Assembly (NCBI GenBank): GCA_018268675.1
Contig: JAFDWB010000095.1
Coordinates: 62,001-126,000 of the forward strand
Direction of reading: 5' to 3'
DNA: 64,000 bases
Origin: Actinomycetota bacterium
Lineage (GTDB): Bacteria; Actinomycetota; Thermoleophilia; Solirubrobacterales; 70-9
The position numbers and the translations under genes were made by a program. This document shows positions 45,597-55,917 of this stretch, piece by piece; within the stretch, counting starts at the first letter, position 1, and each line of letters starts with the position of its first letter. The notes beneath the pieces were generated by a model. It saw only the letters and a list, made by a program, of their open reading frames with translations. It searched no databases and was not told the DNA's origin.

Positions 45597-47281
45597 TGGC
45601 GCGGCGCGGCGCGGCGGGCCGGCGAGTGGGGGTCGCGCTCCTCCTCCTCGCGCTGGCGCTGCTGCTGCCGGGTGCCGCGGGGGCGGCGAAGACCGAAGAG
45701 CCCGCCCCGGGCGACATCGGCTCGCAGCGCGCGATCCAGGCCGCCGCCAAGGACCCGAACGTCCTGAAGGAAGAACGCGTGCACCCCGACCTGGCGCCGA
45801 GCGCCGCCTACAAGCACGAAAAATGGGAAGTCGGCTGGTTCGAAGGCGAACGCGAGTACGTGCTCGTGATGGTCGACCCGAAGACCGGCGAGGTGACCGA
45901 ATCGTGGACCGGCTACCAGGTCGCCTGGGAAATGGCGCGCGGCTACTCGGGCGAGTTCGCCCACTCGCTGAACTCACCGCTGATCTGGCTGCCGCTCTGC
46001 GCCGTCTTCCTCGTCGGCCTGTTCGACTGGCGGCGGTGGCGGCGCGTCGCCAACCTCGACCTGCTGGTGTTGCTCGGCTTCGGCGTCTCCCACATCTTCT
46101 TCAACCTGGGGAACATCGGCCTCTCGGTCCCGCTCGCCTACCCGGTGTTGGTCTACCTCCTGGTGCGGTCTCTGTGGGTGGGGTTCCGCGGAGGCGGCGC
46201 CGGGCTGCGGCCGGTGTGGCCGACGATGTGGCTGCTGGTCGCGGCACTCTTCCTGATGGGCTTCCGGGTGGGGCTGAACATGGCCGACGCGGGGGCGATC
46301 GACGTCGGCTACGCGGGCGTGGTCGGCGCCGACAAGATCGCCCACGGCGAACCGCTCTACGGCAACTTCCCCAAGGACATCAGCTCCGGCGACACCTACG
46401 GCCCGGTCAACTACCTCGCCTACGTCCCGTTCGAGCGGATCTGGCCCTACTCGGGCGAATGGGACACCCTGCCCGCCGCCCACGGCGCCTCGATCGCCTT
46501 CGACATCGCCACCTTCGTCCTCCTCCTGGTCCTCGGCATCCGCATCCGCCCGGGGCCGCCGGGGCGCCGCCTCGCGGCGATCCTCGCCTTCGGCTGGGCC
46601 GCCTTTCCCTACACCGCCTACGTCCTCGAGTCCGACTCCAACGACTCGCTCATCGCCGCCTTGCTGGTGCTGACCTTGGTGCTCCTGGCGAAGCCTTTCT
46701 GGCGCGGAGTCAGCCTGTCCCTCGCCACCTGGGCGAAGTTCGTCCCCTTGATGCTCGCCCCCATGCTCCTGACCTACCACCCGAGCCCCTGCCCGGGTTC
46801 CCGCCGCAAAGCCATGATCCTGTTCGCCCTTGGTTTCGCGGCGGTCACGGTCGTCGTCATGGCCTGGCCCGCGATCGACCCCGGCTTGAAGGTCTTCTAC
46901 GAACGCACGATCGCCGCCCAGGCCGGCCGCACCTCCCCGTTCAGCATCTGGGGCCAGGACGAATCCCTCGAACCGATCCGCATCGCGATCCTCGCCGCCA
47001 CCGGCGTCCTGGCGATCGCCCTCGCCTTCGTCCCCCGGCGGAAGTCCCTGCTCCAGGTGGCGGCGCTCTCGGCGGCGCTCCTGCTCGGCGTGCAGATCAC
47101 GCTCCACCACTGGTTCTACCTCTACATCGTCTGGTTCTTCCCGCTGCTGCTGGTCGCCCTGGCGCTGCTCGAGCCGACCGAGGAGCCGGAGGACCCGCCG
47201 ACGATCAGGTGGCCGATCAGGCGGCGGCGGGAGCCGGAACCATCACCGGCTCGATCGCGTCCGCCAGTCCCTGCGGGTTGA
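45596..47281 (+). CDS. Polytopic membrane protein, GT87/DUF2029-like mannosyltransferase
   Basis: This membrane protein of 561 residues has a signal-like first helix, an extracytoplasmic domain (about 25-130, rich in GAA-coded glutamate) and about 9-10 further helices. The segment GVVGADKIAHGEPLYGNFP is typical of the first outer loop of GT-C enzymes such as GT87 polyprenol-phosphate-mannose-dependent mannosyltransferases. FGWAAFPYTAYVLESDSNDS and WAKFVPLMLAPMLL are also characteristic. The tail is basic and proline-rich. It overlaps the phosphodiesterase stop by 1 bp, and its last 65 bp overlap the convergent YmdB gene. Sugar and acceptor are unknown. Confidence 0.72.
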   Translation: MARRGAAGRRVGVALLLLALALLLPGAAGAAKTEEPAPGDIGSQRAIQAAAKDPNVLKEERVHPDLAPSAAYKHEKWEVGWFEGEREYVLVMVDPKTGEVTESWTGYQVAWEMARGYSGEFAHSLNSPLIWLPLCAVFLVGLFDWRRWRRVANLDLLVLLGFGVSHIFFNLGNIGLSVPLAYPVLVYLLVRSLWVGFRGGGAGLRPVWPTMWLLVAALFLMGFRVGLNMADAGAIDVGYAGVVGADKIAHGEPLYGNFPKDISSGDTYGPVNYLAYVPFERIWPYSGEWDTLPAAHGASIAFDIATFVLLLVLGIRIRPGPPGRRLAAILAFGWAAFPYTAYVLESDSNDSLIAALLVLTLVLLAKPFWRGVSLSLATWAKFVPLMLAPMLLTYHPSPCPGSRRKAMILFALGFAAVTVVVMAWPAIDPGLKVFYERTIAAQAGRTSPFSIWGQDESLEPIRIAILAATGVLAIALAFVPRRKSLLQVAALSAALLLGVQITLHHWFYLYIVWFFPLLLVALALLEPTEEPEDPPTIRWPIRRRREPEPSPARSRPPVPAG

Positions 47282-47996
47282 CGTCGACCACGGCGCCCAT
47301 CACCCAGACGTCCTCGTCGGCGGTCTCGAAGCGGGTCGGCATCTGGGTGATCAGGGCGCCGAGCGCGTCCTCGATCCGCACCCCGAGGATGCTCTGGCGG
47401 GCGCCGGTCATGCCGACGTCGGAAATGAACGCGGTGCCCTTCGGGAGCACGCGGCCGTCGGCGGTGGGGACGTGGGTGTGGGTGCCGAGCACCGCGGCGA
47501 CGCGGCCGTCGAGGTGCCAGCCCATCGCCACCTTCTCGCTGGTCACCTCGGCGTGAAAGTCGACGATCACCGCGTCGGCATCGAGTCGCTCGAGGATCGC
47601 GTCGACGGTGTCGAAGGGCGAGCGGGCGACTTTGAGCCCGACCGCGCCGCTGAGGTTGACGACGCCGACCCGCATGCCACCCGCCTCGACCACCGTGTGG
47701 CCGCGGCCCGGGTTGCCGGTCGGGTAGTTGGCGGGGCGGATCACCCGCTCCGCGCGTTCGAGGAACGGGTAGGCGTCGCGGTGGCGGTAGACGTGGTTGC
47801 CGGTCGTGATCACCGCGGCGCCGGTGTCGAAGATGTCGTTGGCGGTGCGCTCGGTGATCCCCATCCCGCCCGCCGAGTTCTCGCCGTTGACGACGATCAG
47901 GTCCGGCGCATACCGCTCCCGCAGCGAGGGCATCGTCTCCCGCAGCCCCCGCCTGCCGGGCCCCCCGACCACGTCGCCGATGAAGAGCAGCCGCAT
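47217..47996 (-). CDS. YmdB-family metallophosphoesterase
   Basis: This TIGR00282/YmdB-type dinuclear metallophosphoesterase of 259 residues hydrolyses 2',3'-cAMP and related cyclic nucleotides in Bacillus, where it affects RNA turnover and biofilm behaviour. Motifs are LLFIGDVVGGPGRRGL (first D), LIVVNGENSAGGMGIT (N/E), ITTGNHVYRHRD (GNH), DFHAEVTSEKVAMGW and LGTHTHVPTADGRVLP (HxH). The start is ATG 47996, divergent from the next gene by 14 bp. Its 3' end overlaps the polytopic glycosyltransferase gene by 65 bp in antiparallel. Confidence 0.9.
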   Translation of the reverse strand: MRLLFIGDVVGGPGRRGLRETMPSLRERYAPDLIVVNGENSAGGMGITERTANDIFDTGAAVITTGNHVYRHRDAYPFLERAERVIRPANYPTGNPGRGHTVVEAGGMRVGVVNLSGAVGLKVARSPFDTVDAILERLDADAVIVDFHAEVTSEKVAMGWHLDGRVAAVLGTHTHVPTADGRVLPKGTAFISDVGMTGARQSILGVRIEDALGALITQMPTRFETADEDVWVMGAVVDVNPQGLADAIEPVMVPAPAAA

Positions 47997-48010
47997 GGCG
48001 CGACTCTAAG

Positions 48011-48697
48011 GTGCGAAGCGTGGCGGCGCGGCCCGACACCGACGAGCTGGTCCGGCGGGCGCTCGCCTATCCGTACGGACCGCCGACGGGGTCGTTCGTC
48101 CAGGTCGGGGACCGCACGCTGCCGGTGCCGCCGGAGGGGGTCGACGTCGAAGGGCGGCGGGCGCTGCTCGCCTACGGGGCGAACGCATCGCCCGCGGCGC
48201 TGTCTCGCAAGCTGGCCGACCTGCCGCCCGCGCCGCTCCCGGTGCTGCGGATCGCGCTCGGTGGCTGGGACGTCGTCTACTCGGCGCACATCACCCGCTA
48301 CGGCACCGTCCCGGCCGCGGTCGTCCCCAGCCCCGGCACGGTCGCGAGCGTCCACCTCGCCTTCCCCGACGACGAGCAGCTCGCGACCCTGGCGGCGACC
48401 GAGGGCGAGAACTACCGGCTCGAGCGGCTGGTCGACTACTCCGCCGCCCTCGAGGTCGGGGGAGAGCCCCCGCCCGAGATCGACGCCTTCGTCAGCATCT
48501 TCGGCCCGCTGCCCCTCGACGGCGCGCCGGTCGCCCTCGCCGCGATCCCCGCCCGCGACCGCGCCTTCCCCGAGCTCTCGACCCCCGCGATGATCGACCG
48601 CGTCCGCGCCGCCCTCCGTCCCGACCTCACGGTCCCCGAGTTCGTCCTCGAACAGATCGCCCGCGGCGGTATGTGCCCGCTTCCGGCGCTGGGGTAG
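48011..48697 (+). CDS. Gamma-glutamylcyclotransferase-like fold protein (tentative)
   Basis: This 228-residue cytoplasmic protein is not clearly assigned. The stretch ALLAYGANASPAALSRKL resembles the nucleotide- or substrate-binding Y-G-S/A-N-x-x loop that opens gamma-glutamylcyclotransferase-like proteins. VYSAHITRYGTVPAAVVPSPG and a later E-containing strand are compatible with that fold. The catalytic glutamate cannot be placed with confidence. It has no transmembrane segment or export signal. It is divergent from the YmdB gene, and its 3' end faces repeat B2. Another small-molecule-binding role is equally possible. Confidence 0.45.
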   Translation: MRSVAARPDTDELVRRALAYPYGPPTGSFVQVGDRTLPVPPEGVDVEGRRALLAYGANASPAALSRKLADLPPAPLPVLRIALGGWDVVYSAHITRYGTVPAAVVPSPGTVASVHLAFPDDEQLATLAATEGENYRLERLVDYSAALEVGGEPPPEIDAFVSIFGPLPLDGAPVALAAIPARDRAFPELSTPAMIDRVRAALRPDLTVPEFVLEQIARGGMCPLPALG

Positions 48698-48719
48698 CCG
48701 GCGCCCGGGGAAGGGACGA

Positions 48720-49141
48720 CGGCCGTCTCGGCCACGACCCTGGCAGGCTGTGGCCGTGGCCGAGACGGCCGGGTCTGTGGGAAGAGGAGGAAGGGTCGCG
48801 GGGGAGGGGGGGGTGACGGGAGCCGCACGGGACCGTCACCGAAGTGGGACCTCGTCCTCGTCGGGAACGCGGTCGGCCGGGAAAAGAGGAGGTCGTCACG
48901 GTTCCTCCCGTCTTCTTCAGACGCTCGAGACGCGCTGCAACGATAAGTGTCGCTATGGCGACCTGAATCCTTGCAGCGCGTCCAGGGCCCTCGATCCCGG
49001 CCCCGCCACCGGGCGCCCTGTCGCCTCTCTCGCAAGGGACGACTTCCTCCGTCCCTCCGCCCGCTCCCTCACGAACCCCTCACGTCCTGGGCGTCTCATG
49101 GGGGCACAGCCTGCCAGGACCCCCATGAGACGCGCAGGACG
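48720..49141 (+). repeat. Structured repeat B2 with terminal hairpins whose loops are complementary
   Basis: This 466-bp intergenic stretch (48698-49163) has no recognisable gene. It begins with a 17-bp hairpin (48720-48736 with 48755-48771) and ends with a 14-bp hairpin (49091-49104 with 49120-49133), extended past one mismatch by 49083-49089 with 49135-49141. The first loop contains CCTGGCAGGCTGTG (48739-48752) and the second its exact reverse complement (49105-49118). Inside are a GGTGACGG stem (48812-48840), a 12-bp stem (48929-48940 with 48971-48982) around GTCGC-TATG-GCGAC, and the two blocks shared with B1. Confidence 0.7.
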
Positions 49142-49163
49142 CACCTCGGACGGCCGCACCCCT

Positions 49164-50516
49164 CTAAACCCGCGCGAACCTGCGCAAGGCGAGCCGTGCG
49201 ATCAGGGCGTAGGCGACGCCGAGGATCGCCAGGTGCAGGAGGGGGGCGCCGAGGCTGCCGTTGCCGGCTTCGAGCGCCGCGGTGAGCGCTTCCAGCGCCG
49301 GCTTGAACGGGAAGATCGCGGCGATCAGCTTGATCACGTCGTAGAGGCCCGCGCCGACCGTGCCGGAGGGGACGAGCGAGAGGAAGGCGACCGGCAGGGT
49401 CACCATGAAGGCGAGGAGGGAGACGGCGCGCACCTCGCGAGCGGCCGCGCCGAGGGCCGCGCCCGCGGCCGCCAGGGATGCGCCGCCGACCACGATCGCC
49501 GCCAGCCAGAGCCCGAAGCGCCCCCATTCCAGCGGCACGAAGATCTGCAGGCCCGCCAGCATCAGCACGGTCACGACGAGGCCGACCGCGACGCCGAGGA
49601 GGATCTTCTCGCCCAGCAGCGCCTCGGTCGAGACGAGGCCGCGGGTGAGTCGCGGGTAGGCGTTCTCCTCGCGCTCCAGGGCGAGCGACCCGGCGACCAG
49701 GAGGACCGCGACGAAGGCCAGGGTGAGGGTCGCGGCGACGGCGACCGCGAAAGTTTCGAGCGGCGGCGCGGAGCCGCCGACCGCGACCTTCTCGACCCGG
49801 ATCGGCTGCGCCAGCCGGTTGATCAGCGGCCCGGCGATGTCGAGGTTCTCGCTCGCCTGGGTGGCGAATTCGGTGACCTCGGAGAGTGCCGCGCGCAGCG
49901 GCCCGCGCGGCAGTGCCGGTTCGATCGCTTCGAGGATGCGGGCGCTCGCCTGCAGGCCGAGGACGTGGACCGCCCCCGCGAGCACCGGCAGGTTGCCGCC
50001 CTTGATCACCAGGTTCAGGTACTTGCCGCCTTCGACCGCGATCCGCTTCGCCAGCGCCAGATTCGCCTGCGCGAGCAGCGCTTCGATCCGGTCGTCGACC
50101 GCGGCCGCCTTCAACGGGTCGGATTCGTTGACCAGCACTTCGACCTTCGGCGTGCCCGGCGCGAGGGTGGAGAGGGAGTTGATCTTGTTCACCAGGTCTT
50201 CGGGCAGGACCAGCGCCGCGAGCACGTCCCCCGATTCGACCTTGGCCACGGCTTCCTGGCGCGAGTGGACGTGGACGCATTCGACCCGGCTGCAGATCCG
50301 CCGCTGGACGTTGGCCGAGGGGAGCTTCGTGCCGCTGAGGCTGACCCGGGCGTTGTCGGGGACTTCGTTCAGCAGCGCGACCCGCGGCCTTTCCGGCCCG
50401 CCCGAGATCGCGAGGCCCACGAGCACCGCGATCAGCACCGGGTAGAGCACCAGCAGGGCCGCCTGGAGCGGCGAGCGGCGGAGGATCTGCAGATCCTTCA
50501 GCAGCAGCCAGCGCAC
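49164..50516 (-). CDS. ABC-2 type transporter permease
   Basis: This exporter permease of about 450 residues is of the ABC2_membrane_3 type. One helix (residues about 20-40) is followed by a large extracytoplasmic domain (about 45-240) and then five or six helices, with AFVAVLLVAGSLALEREENAYPRL marking the return inside and the usual E-R-E-x-x cytoplasmic loop. The substrate is not evident. GTG 50516 is 2 bp after the ATPase stop. Glutamate codons are mostly GAA in the outer domain (about 14 of 17) and mostly GAG inside. Repeat B2 lies at its 3' side. Confidence 0.85.
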   Translation of the reverse strand: MRWLLLKDLQILRRSPLQAALLVLYPVLIAVLVGLAISGGPERPRVALLNEVPDNARVSLSGTKLPSANVQRRICSRVECVHVHSRQEAVAKVESGDVLAALVLPEDLVNKINSLSTLAPGTPKVEVLVNESDPLKAAAVDDRIEALLAQANLALAKRIAVEGGKYLNLVIKGGNLPVLAGAVHVLGLQASARILEAIEPALPRGPLRAALSEVTEFATQASENLDIAGPLINRLAQPIRVEKVAVGGSAPPLETFAVAVAATLTLAFVAVLLVAGSLALEREENAYPRLTRGLVSTEALLGEKILLGVAVGLVVTVLMLAGLQIFVPLEWGRFGLWLAAIVVGGASLAAAGAALGAAAREVRAVSLLAFMVTLPVAFLSLVPSGTVGAGLYDVIKLIAAIFPFKPALEALTAALEAGNGSLGAPLLHLAILGVAYALIARLALRRFARV

Positions 50517-50518
50517 GC

Positions 50519-51223
50519 TCAGTGCCCCCGGTGGTGGAGGTAGGCGACGAAGGCGGTCTCGAAGTCGCGGTCGGCGGCCTCCGGCGCCTCGCTCCGCACC
50601 GCCTCGCGGAGCTCCTCGGCCGAGCCGTCGAAGAGCGCCTCGCCGTCGGCCAGCACCAGCATCCGGTCGCCGTAGCGCTCCGCCTCCTGGATGTCGTGGG
50701 TGGAGAAGATCACGGTCGTCCCCCCGCCGGCGAGGCCGGAGACGAACTCCCAGAGGCGCGCCCGTTGGCGCGGGTCGAGGCCGACGCTCGGCTCGTCGAG
50801 CAGCAGCACGCCGGGGCGCGCGAGGAGGCCGATCGCGATGTTGATCCGCTGCTGGTTGCCGCCCGAGAGCCGCGCCACGATCTCCCCCCGCCGCTCGCCG
50901 AGCCCGGTCAGCTCGAGCATCTCCGCCACCGACGCCGCCGGATCCTCGTGCTTCTCCAGCCGCGCGAAGAGCATCAGGTTCTCCTCCACCGTCAGGCGCC
51001 GGTAGAGCGCCGCCTGCTGCGGCACCCACCCCACGGCCCGGGCCCCCACCTCGACCTCCCCGCCGTCCGCATCCAGGATCCCCGCCAGGATCGAGAGCAG
51101 CGTCGTCTTCCCCGCCCCATTCGGCCCGATCACCGCAAGCAGTTCCCCCGCCTCGGCAGCAAAGCCCACCCCCCGGAGCGCCTCAAGCCCCCCGAAGCTC
51201 TTCACCAAGCCCCTGGCCAGCAC
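50519..51223 (-). CDS. ABC transporter ATP-binding protein
   Basis: This cytoplasmic ATPase of 234 residues powers the adjoining permease. Motifs are GPNGAGKTTLLSILAG (Walker A), the Q-loop in GWVPQQAALYRRLTVEENL, the signature RLSGGNQQRINIAIGLL, LLLDEPSVGLDPRQRA (Walker B and D-loop) and FSTHDIQEAERYGD (H-loop). The family is the DRA/CcmA/Nod-like exporter group, so the pair could export a drug, lipid or peptide. The start is GTG 51223 near the divergent hemB start, with about 33 bp between the two genes. Confidence 0.93.
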   Translation of the reverse strand: MLARGLVKSFGGLEALRGVGFAAEAGELLAVIGPNGAGKTTLLSILAGILDADGGEVEVGARAVGWVPQQAALYRRLTVEENLMLFARLEKHEDPAASVAEMLELTGLGERRGEIVARLSGGNQQRINIAIGLLARPGVLLLDEPSVGLDPRQRARLWEFVSGLAGGGTTVIFSTHDIQEAERYGDRMLVLADGEALFDGSAEELREAVRSEAPEAADRDFETAFVAYLHHRGH

Positions 51224-51256
51224 GCGTCAAACGTAACGGACCTCCCTAGACTGACG

Positions 51257-52234
51257 ATGATGCCCTTTCCCGCCACGCGTCTCCGCCGCCTCCGCGGCAG
51301 CGGCACTTTCCGCGGCCTGATCCGCGAGACCGATCTCTCCCCGGCGCACCTGATCATGCCCGCCTTCGTCACCGCCGGCGAGGACATCCGCGAGGAGATC
51401 CCCTCGATGCCCGGCATCGAGCGGTACTCGATCTCCAAACTGGTCGAGCACGCCGCCGAGGTCGCCGCCGCGGGGATCGGCTCGATGCTGCTCTTCGGCA
51501 TCCCCGCCGACAAGGACGAGTTCGGCACCGGCGCCTACGACGACGAGGGGATCGTCCAGATGGCCGTCCGCGCGCTGAAGGAGGCCCACCCCGACCTCGC
51601 CGTGATCACCGACGTCTGCCTCTGCGAGTACACCTCCCACGGCCACTGCGGCATCCCCGACCCCGACGGCAAGATCCAGAACGACCTCAGCGTCGAGCTG
51701 ATCGCGAAAACGGCGATCTCCCACGCCGAGGCAGGCGCCGACGCGGTCGCGCCGAGCGACATGATGGACGGCCGGGTGGGCGCGATCCGCTACCAGCTCG
51801 ACGAGGAGGGCCACTCGGAAGTGCCGATCATCTCCTACAGCGTCAAGTACGCGTCGGCGTTCTACGGACCCTTCCGCGTCGCCGCCGAATCGACCCCGTC
51901 CTTCGGCGACCGGCGCGGGTACCAGATGGACCCCGCCAACGGCGCCGAAGCCGTGCGCGAGGCCGAGCAGGACCTCGAAGAGGGCGCCGACATGCTGATC
52001 GTGAAGCCCGCCACGCCGTACCTCGACATCGTGCGCCGGGTCAAAGACGCGACCGGGGCGCCCGTCGCCGCCTACCATGTCGGGGGCGAGTACTCGTCGC
52101 TCAAGGCCGCCGCCGAGAAGGGTTGGCTGGACGAGCGGGCGGCCGTCCTCGAGACGCTGACCGGCATCCGCCGCGCCGGCGCCGACGCGATCATCACCTA
52201 CTACGCGAAGGAGGCCGCCGAGTGGCTTCAGTGA
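51257..52234 (+). CDS. hemB: Delta-aminolevulinic acid dehydratase (porphobilinogen synthase)
   Basis: HemB condenses two ALA molecules to porphobilinogen. The 325-residue protein has the zinc site DVCLCEYTSHGHCG (three cysteines, so the Zn-dependent type), the Schiff-base lysines in SYSVKYASAFYGPFR and YHVGGEYSSLKAA with neighbouring motifs, APSDMMDGRVGAIR and IVKPATPYLDIV. A TAGACT box (51247-51252) lies 4 bp before the ATG at 51257, so the mRNA is probably leaderless; ATG 51260 is an alternative. ahbAB starts within its last codons and hemL follows, forming a heme operon. Confidence 0.96.
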   Translation: MMPFPATRLRRLRGSGTFRGLIRETDLSPAHLIMPAFVTAGEDIREEIPSMPGIERYSISKLVEHAAEVAAAGIGSMLLFGIPADKDEFGTGAYDDEGIVQMAVRALKEAHPDLAVITDVCLCEYTSHGHCGIPDPDGKIQNDLSVELIAKTAISHAEAGADAVAPSDMMDGRVGAIRYQLDEEGHSEVPIISYSVKYASAFYGPFRVAAESTPSFGDRRGYQMDPANGAEAVREAEQDLEEGADMLIVKPATPYLDIVRRVKDATGAPVAAYHVGGEYSSLKAAAEKGWLDERAAVLETLTGIRRAGADAIITYYAKEAAEWLQ

Positions 52235-53297
52235 AGACGTCAGCAAAAGCACCTCAGTCGAAGGCGCGCTCGCGCAAGGGGGGCTCGGCGATCCCGCTGG
52301 ACGAGACCGACAAGCGGCTGATGAACCTGCTGCAGTCGAGCTTCCCGCTCGACCCGGAACCGTTCGCGCTGGTCGCGGGCGAGGCGGATCTGGACCTGGA
52401 CGACGTGCTCGGCCGCACCCAGCGCCTGCTCGACGGCCGCATCATCCGCGAGATCACGCCGATCTTCGACACCCGCGCGCTCGGCTACGACTCGATGCTG
52501 GTCGCCGCCAAAGTCGACTCCGAGAACCCGCAGCGGGCGGCCCGGATCGTCAACGCCCACCCCGGCGTCTCCCACAACTACCTGCGCACCCACGACTTCA
52601 ACCTCTGGTTCACGATCGCCACGCCGCCGGACTCGAAGCTCGGCCTGAAGGGGACGATCGAGGCGCTGATGGAGGAGACCGGCGCCACCTCGATGCGCGA
52701 ACTGCCGACCCTCACCCTGTTCAAGATCAACATGAACCTGGAGATGGAGAAGGGCACCGACGCGCTCGCCGCCGCGGTCGAGGCCGCGCCGCCGCGCGAG
52801 CTCGAGGCGCAGCCCTACGACGAGCGCGACATCGCGATCATCAAGGCCCTGCAGGGCCCGATGACCGCGACCCGGCGCCCGTACGACGAGGCGGCGGCGG
52901 CGATCGGGATGTCGACCGAGGACCTGCTCGCCCACCTTGGCGGGATGGTCGACCGCAAGATCCTGCGCCGCGTGGCGGCGATCCTCTACCACCGGCGCGC
53001 CGGCTTCTCGGCCAACGGGATGGGGGTCTGGAAGGTCCCCGAGGACCAGATCCTCGAGGTCGGCGGCCGGATGGCGGCGACCCGGGGGATCAGCCACTGC
53101 TACCAGCGGCCGACCTACGAGGACTGGCCCTACAGCGTCTTCACGATGGCCCATGGCCGCTCCAAGGAGGAGTGCGACGCGGTGCTCGACTCGATCGCCG
53201 AGAAGTGCGACCTCGGCCCCGACGACCGCGCCACTCTCTACTCCTCGACCGAGTACAAGAAGGTCCGCCTCCACTACTTCACCCCGGATTACGCCGA

Positions 53298-53319
<22 letters not shown>
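52222..53319 (+). CDS. ahbAB: Siroheme decarboxylase, AhbA-AhbB fusion
   Basis: This 365-residue protein has two tandem AsnC/Lrp-like modules of the NirD/NirL-AhbA/AhbB family. The first half has DETDKRLMNLLQSSFPLDPE, ARIVNAHPGVSHNYLRTHDF and NLWFTIATPP. The second has DERDIAIIKALQGPM, HRRAGFSANGMGVWKVPED, ISHCYQRPTYEDWPYSVFTM and HGRSKEECDAVL. AhbA-AhbB removes two acetate carboxylates from siroheme to give didecarboxysiroheme in the alternative heme (or d1 heme) route. GTG 52222 overlaps hemB by 13 bp and has AAGGAGG 7 nt upstream. Annotation pipelines often call such genes Lrp regulators; position between hemB and hemL argues for an enzyme. Confidence 0.85.
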
Positions 53320-54568
<1,249 letters not shown>

Positions 54569-54572
<4 letters not shown>

Positions 54573-54991
54573 GCGCCCTGCGCGCGCTGGCCGACCAGCT
54601 GCGCGGCGAGGACACGCCGATCGCCGCGCACGTGGTGGACCCGGCAGGACCGATCCCCGAGGCGGAGCTCGGCGCGCTCGCGGCGTCCGGCCCGCGCGCC
54701 GCCGCGGCGCCGGGCGAGTATGCCCTGGTCGTCGAGGCGGTCCGCGAGGGGTACCTGCTCCACTACGGCGATTCTCGACTGCTGGCCGGGCACGACGCGG
54801 ACCTCGGGCTGCTGGCGGGGGACTACCTCTACGCGTTGGGGCTCGACCGGCTCGCGGCACTGGGGGACACGGAGGCAGTGGCGGTGCTCTCGGAGCTGAT
54901 CTCGAGGTGCGCGCAGCTGCACGCGGAGGGCCGGGCCCGAGAGGTCGAGCCACTCTGGGCGGACGCGGCGCGGCAGGTCGGCGGGAGCTAG
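54569..54991 (+). CDS. Small protein resembling a prenyl-synthase small subunit (tentative)
   Basis: This 140-residue, alanine-rich helical protein starts in the hemL stop codon (GTG 54569). The centre, LLAGDYLYALGLDRLAALG, resembles the L-x-A-G-D-x-x-x-x-x-A helix of trans-polyprenyl diphosphate synthases and of the small subunit of heptaprenyl diphosphate synthase. The aspartate-rich DDxxD motif is absent. It may be an accessory subunit or a degenerate relative; a full polyprenyl synthase gene lies at 63549. Its position at the end of the heme operon suggests possible heme or quinone prenylation, but this is speculation. Confidence 0.4.
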
Positions 54992-54995
54992 GGAC

Positions 54996-55848
54996 TCAGC
55001 CGTCCAGGTACGGCCGGATCCGCCGGAGGACCCCCGTCACCTCGTCCGGTGCGTGGGCGATCTGCCAGTGGGTGAAGCGGAGAACCCTGAGGCCCGAGGA
55101 GCTGTGCGTCTGGTCGCGGCGGGCCATGCGGGCCTGTTGGGAGGCGGTGCGGTGGTACCGGAGGCCGTCGGTCTCGACGACCAGGGACTGTTCGGGGAAC
55201 CAGAAGTCCACTTCGTATCCGAGGACCCAGTGTTTGGTCAGGGGCACGGGGAGGTCGGCGGCGATGGCGAGTGGACGGAAGAGAACCTCGAGGTCTGAGT
55301 CGGAGAGCCGGAAGGTGTGCCGGTCGAGCATCCTGCCGAGAGTCTTCACACCCGGCATGCCCTTGTAGTAGTCGAGTGCCCTTCGAAGAGTTTCCGGGTC
55401 CACGAGATCCCGCTTGTCGGCCTCGTTCACGGACCGCTCCAACCGAAGCAGCGGGACCTCGGTCGCCAGGTCGATCAGCGTCTGCACCGGATGGGTGACC
55501 GGGATGCCGAACCTCCTGACGATGCTTGCCTCCGGCAACGAGGGCCTGGCGCGGACGTTGATCCCGGGCTGCTCGAGCCTGCTCCGCCGCGCTCCAGTGG
55601 CTGAGCGCCGCCCCGTCCCCACACGCGAGCACGGCCGCCATCCACCGCCCGTGCGGCGTCAGCTCCGGGCGCCCCACCGCATAGACGCCCGCCGCAACCT
55701 GGTGCAGGCGACCGTTGTGGAGGCGCTGTTCGACCTCGCGCCGCGTGAACCCGACGGCCAGGAGCTGTCGCCGTGCCACCACCCCGTTTTGCCTGCGGAC
55801 CAGGGCCCAGGCTTCCGCGTCCCGAACTGAGCGACTTTTCCACGCCAT
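54996..55848 (-). pseudogene. Broken AbiEi-like / DUF559 protein gene (frameshift and small deletion)
   Basis: The first 89 codons from ATG 55848 (RRQNGVVARRQLLAVGFTRR, LHQVAAGVYAVG, ALSHWSAAE) encode the winged-helix domain common to AbiEi-type antitoxin/DUF559 proteins. The nuclease-like DUF559 half (GIPVTHPVQTLIDLA, then YEVDFWFPEQSLVVETDG and HRTASQQARMARRD) is in another frame, from about 55562 to 54996. Around 55560-55585 the two halves meet with about 15-20 residues fewer than related proteins have between these motifs, consistent with a small deletion that shifted the frame. A base-calling error could also explain the shift. The start codon lies in the loop of a 9-bp hairpin (55835-55860). 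Confidence 0.65.
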
Positions 55849-55893
55849 GCGGTGGAAAAGCCGTGCAGGGCGGGGTTCTCTCCCCCCTGAGAC

Positions 55894-55911
55894 CCCGGGC
55901 GGGCGCCCGGG
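55894..55911 (-). terminator. GC-rich hairpin after the sulfatase gene
   Basis: CCCGGGC (55894-55900) pairs with GCCCGGG (55905-55911), 7 bp downstream of the sulfatase stop on the minus strand. No T tract follows, so it is a weak or factor-dependent terminator candidate. Confidence 0.4.
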
Positions 55912-55917
55912 TTGCCG

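Noticed and set aside
55835-55860. Small hairpin at the start of the AbiEi-like gene as a riboswitch
   Set aside because: It is a single 9-bp stem with the start codon in its loop. No aptamer-like conserved core is visible.
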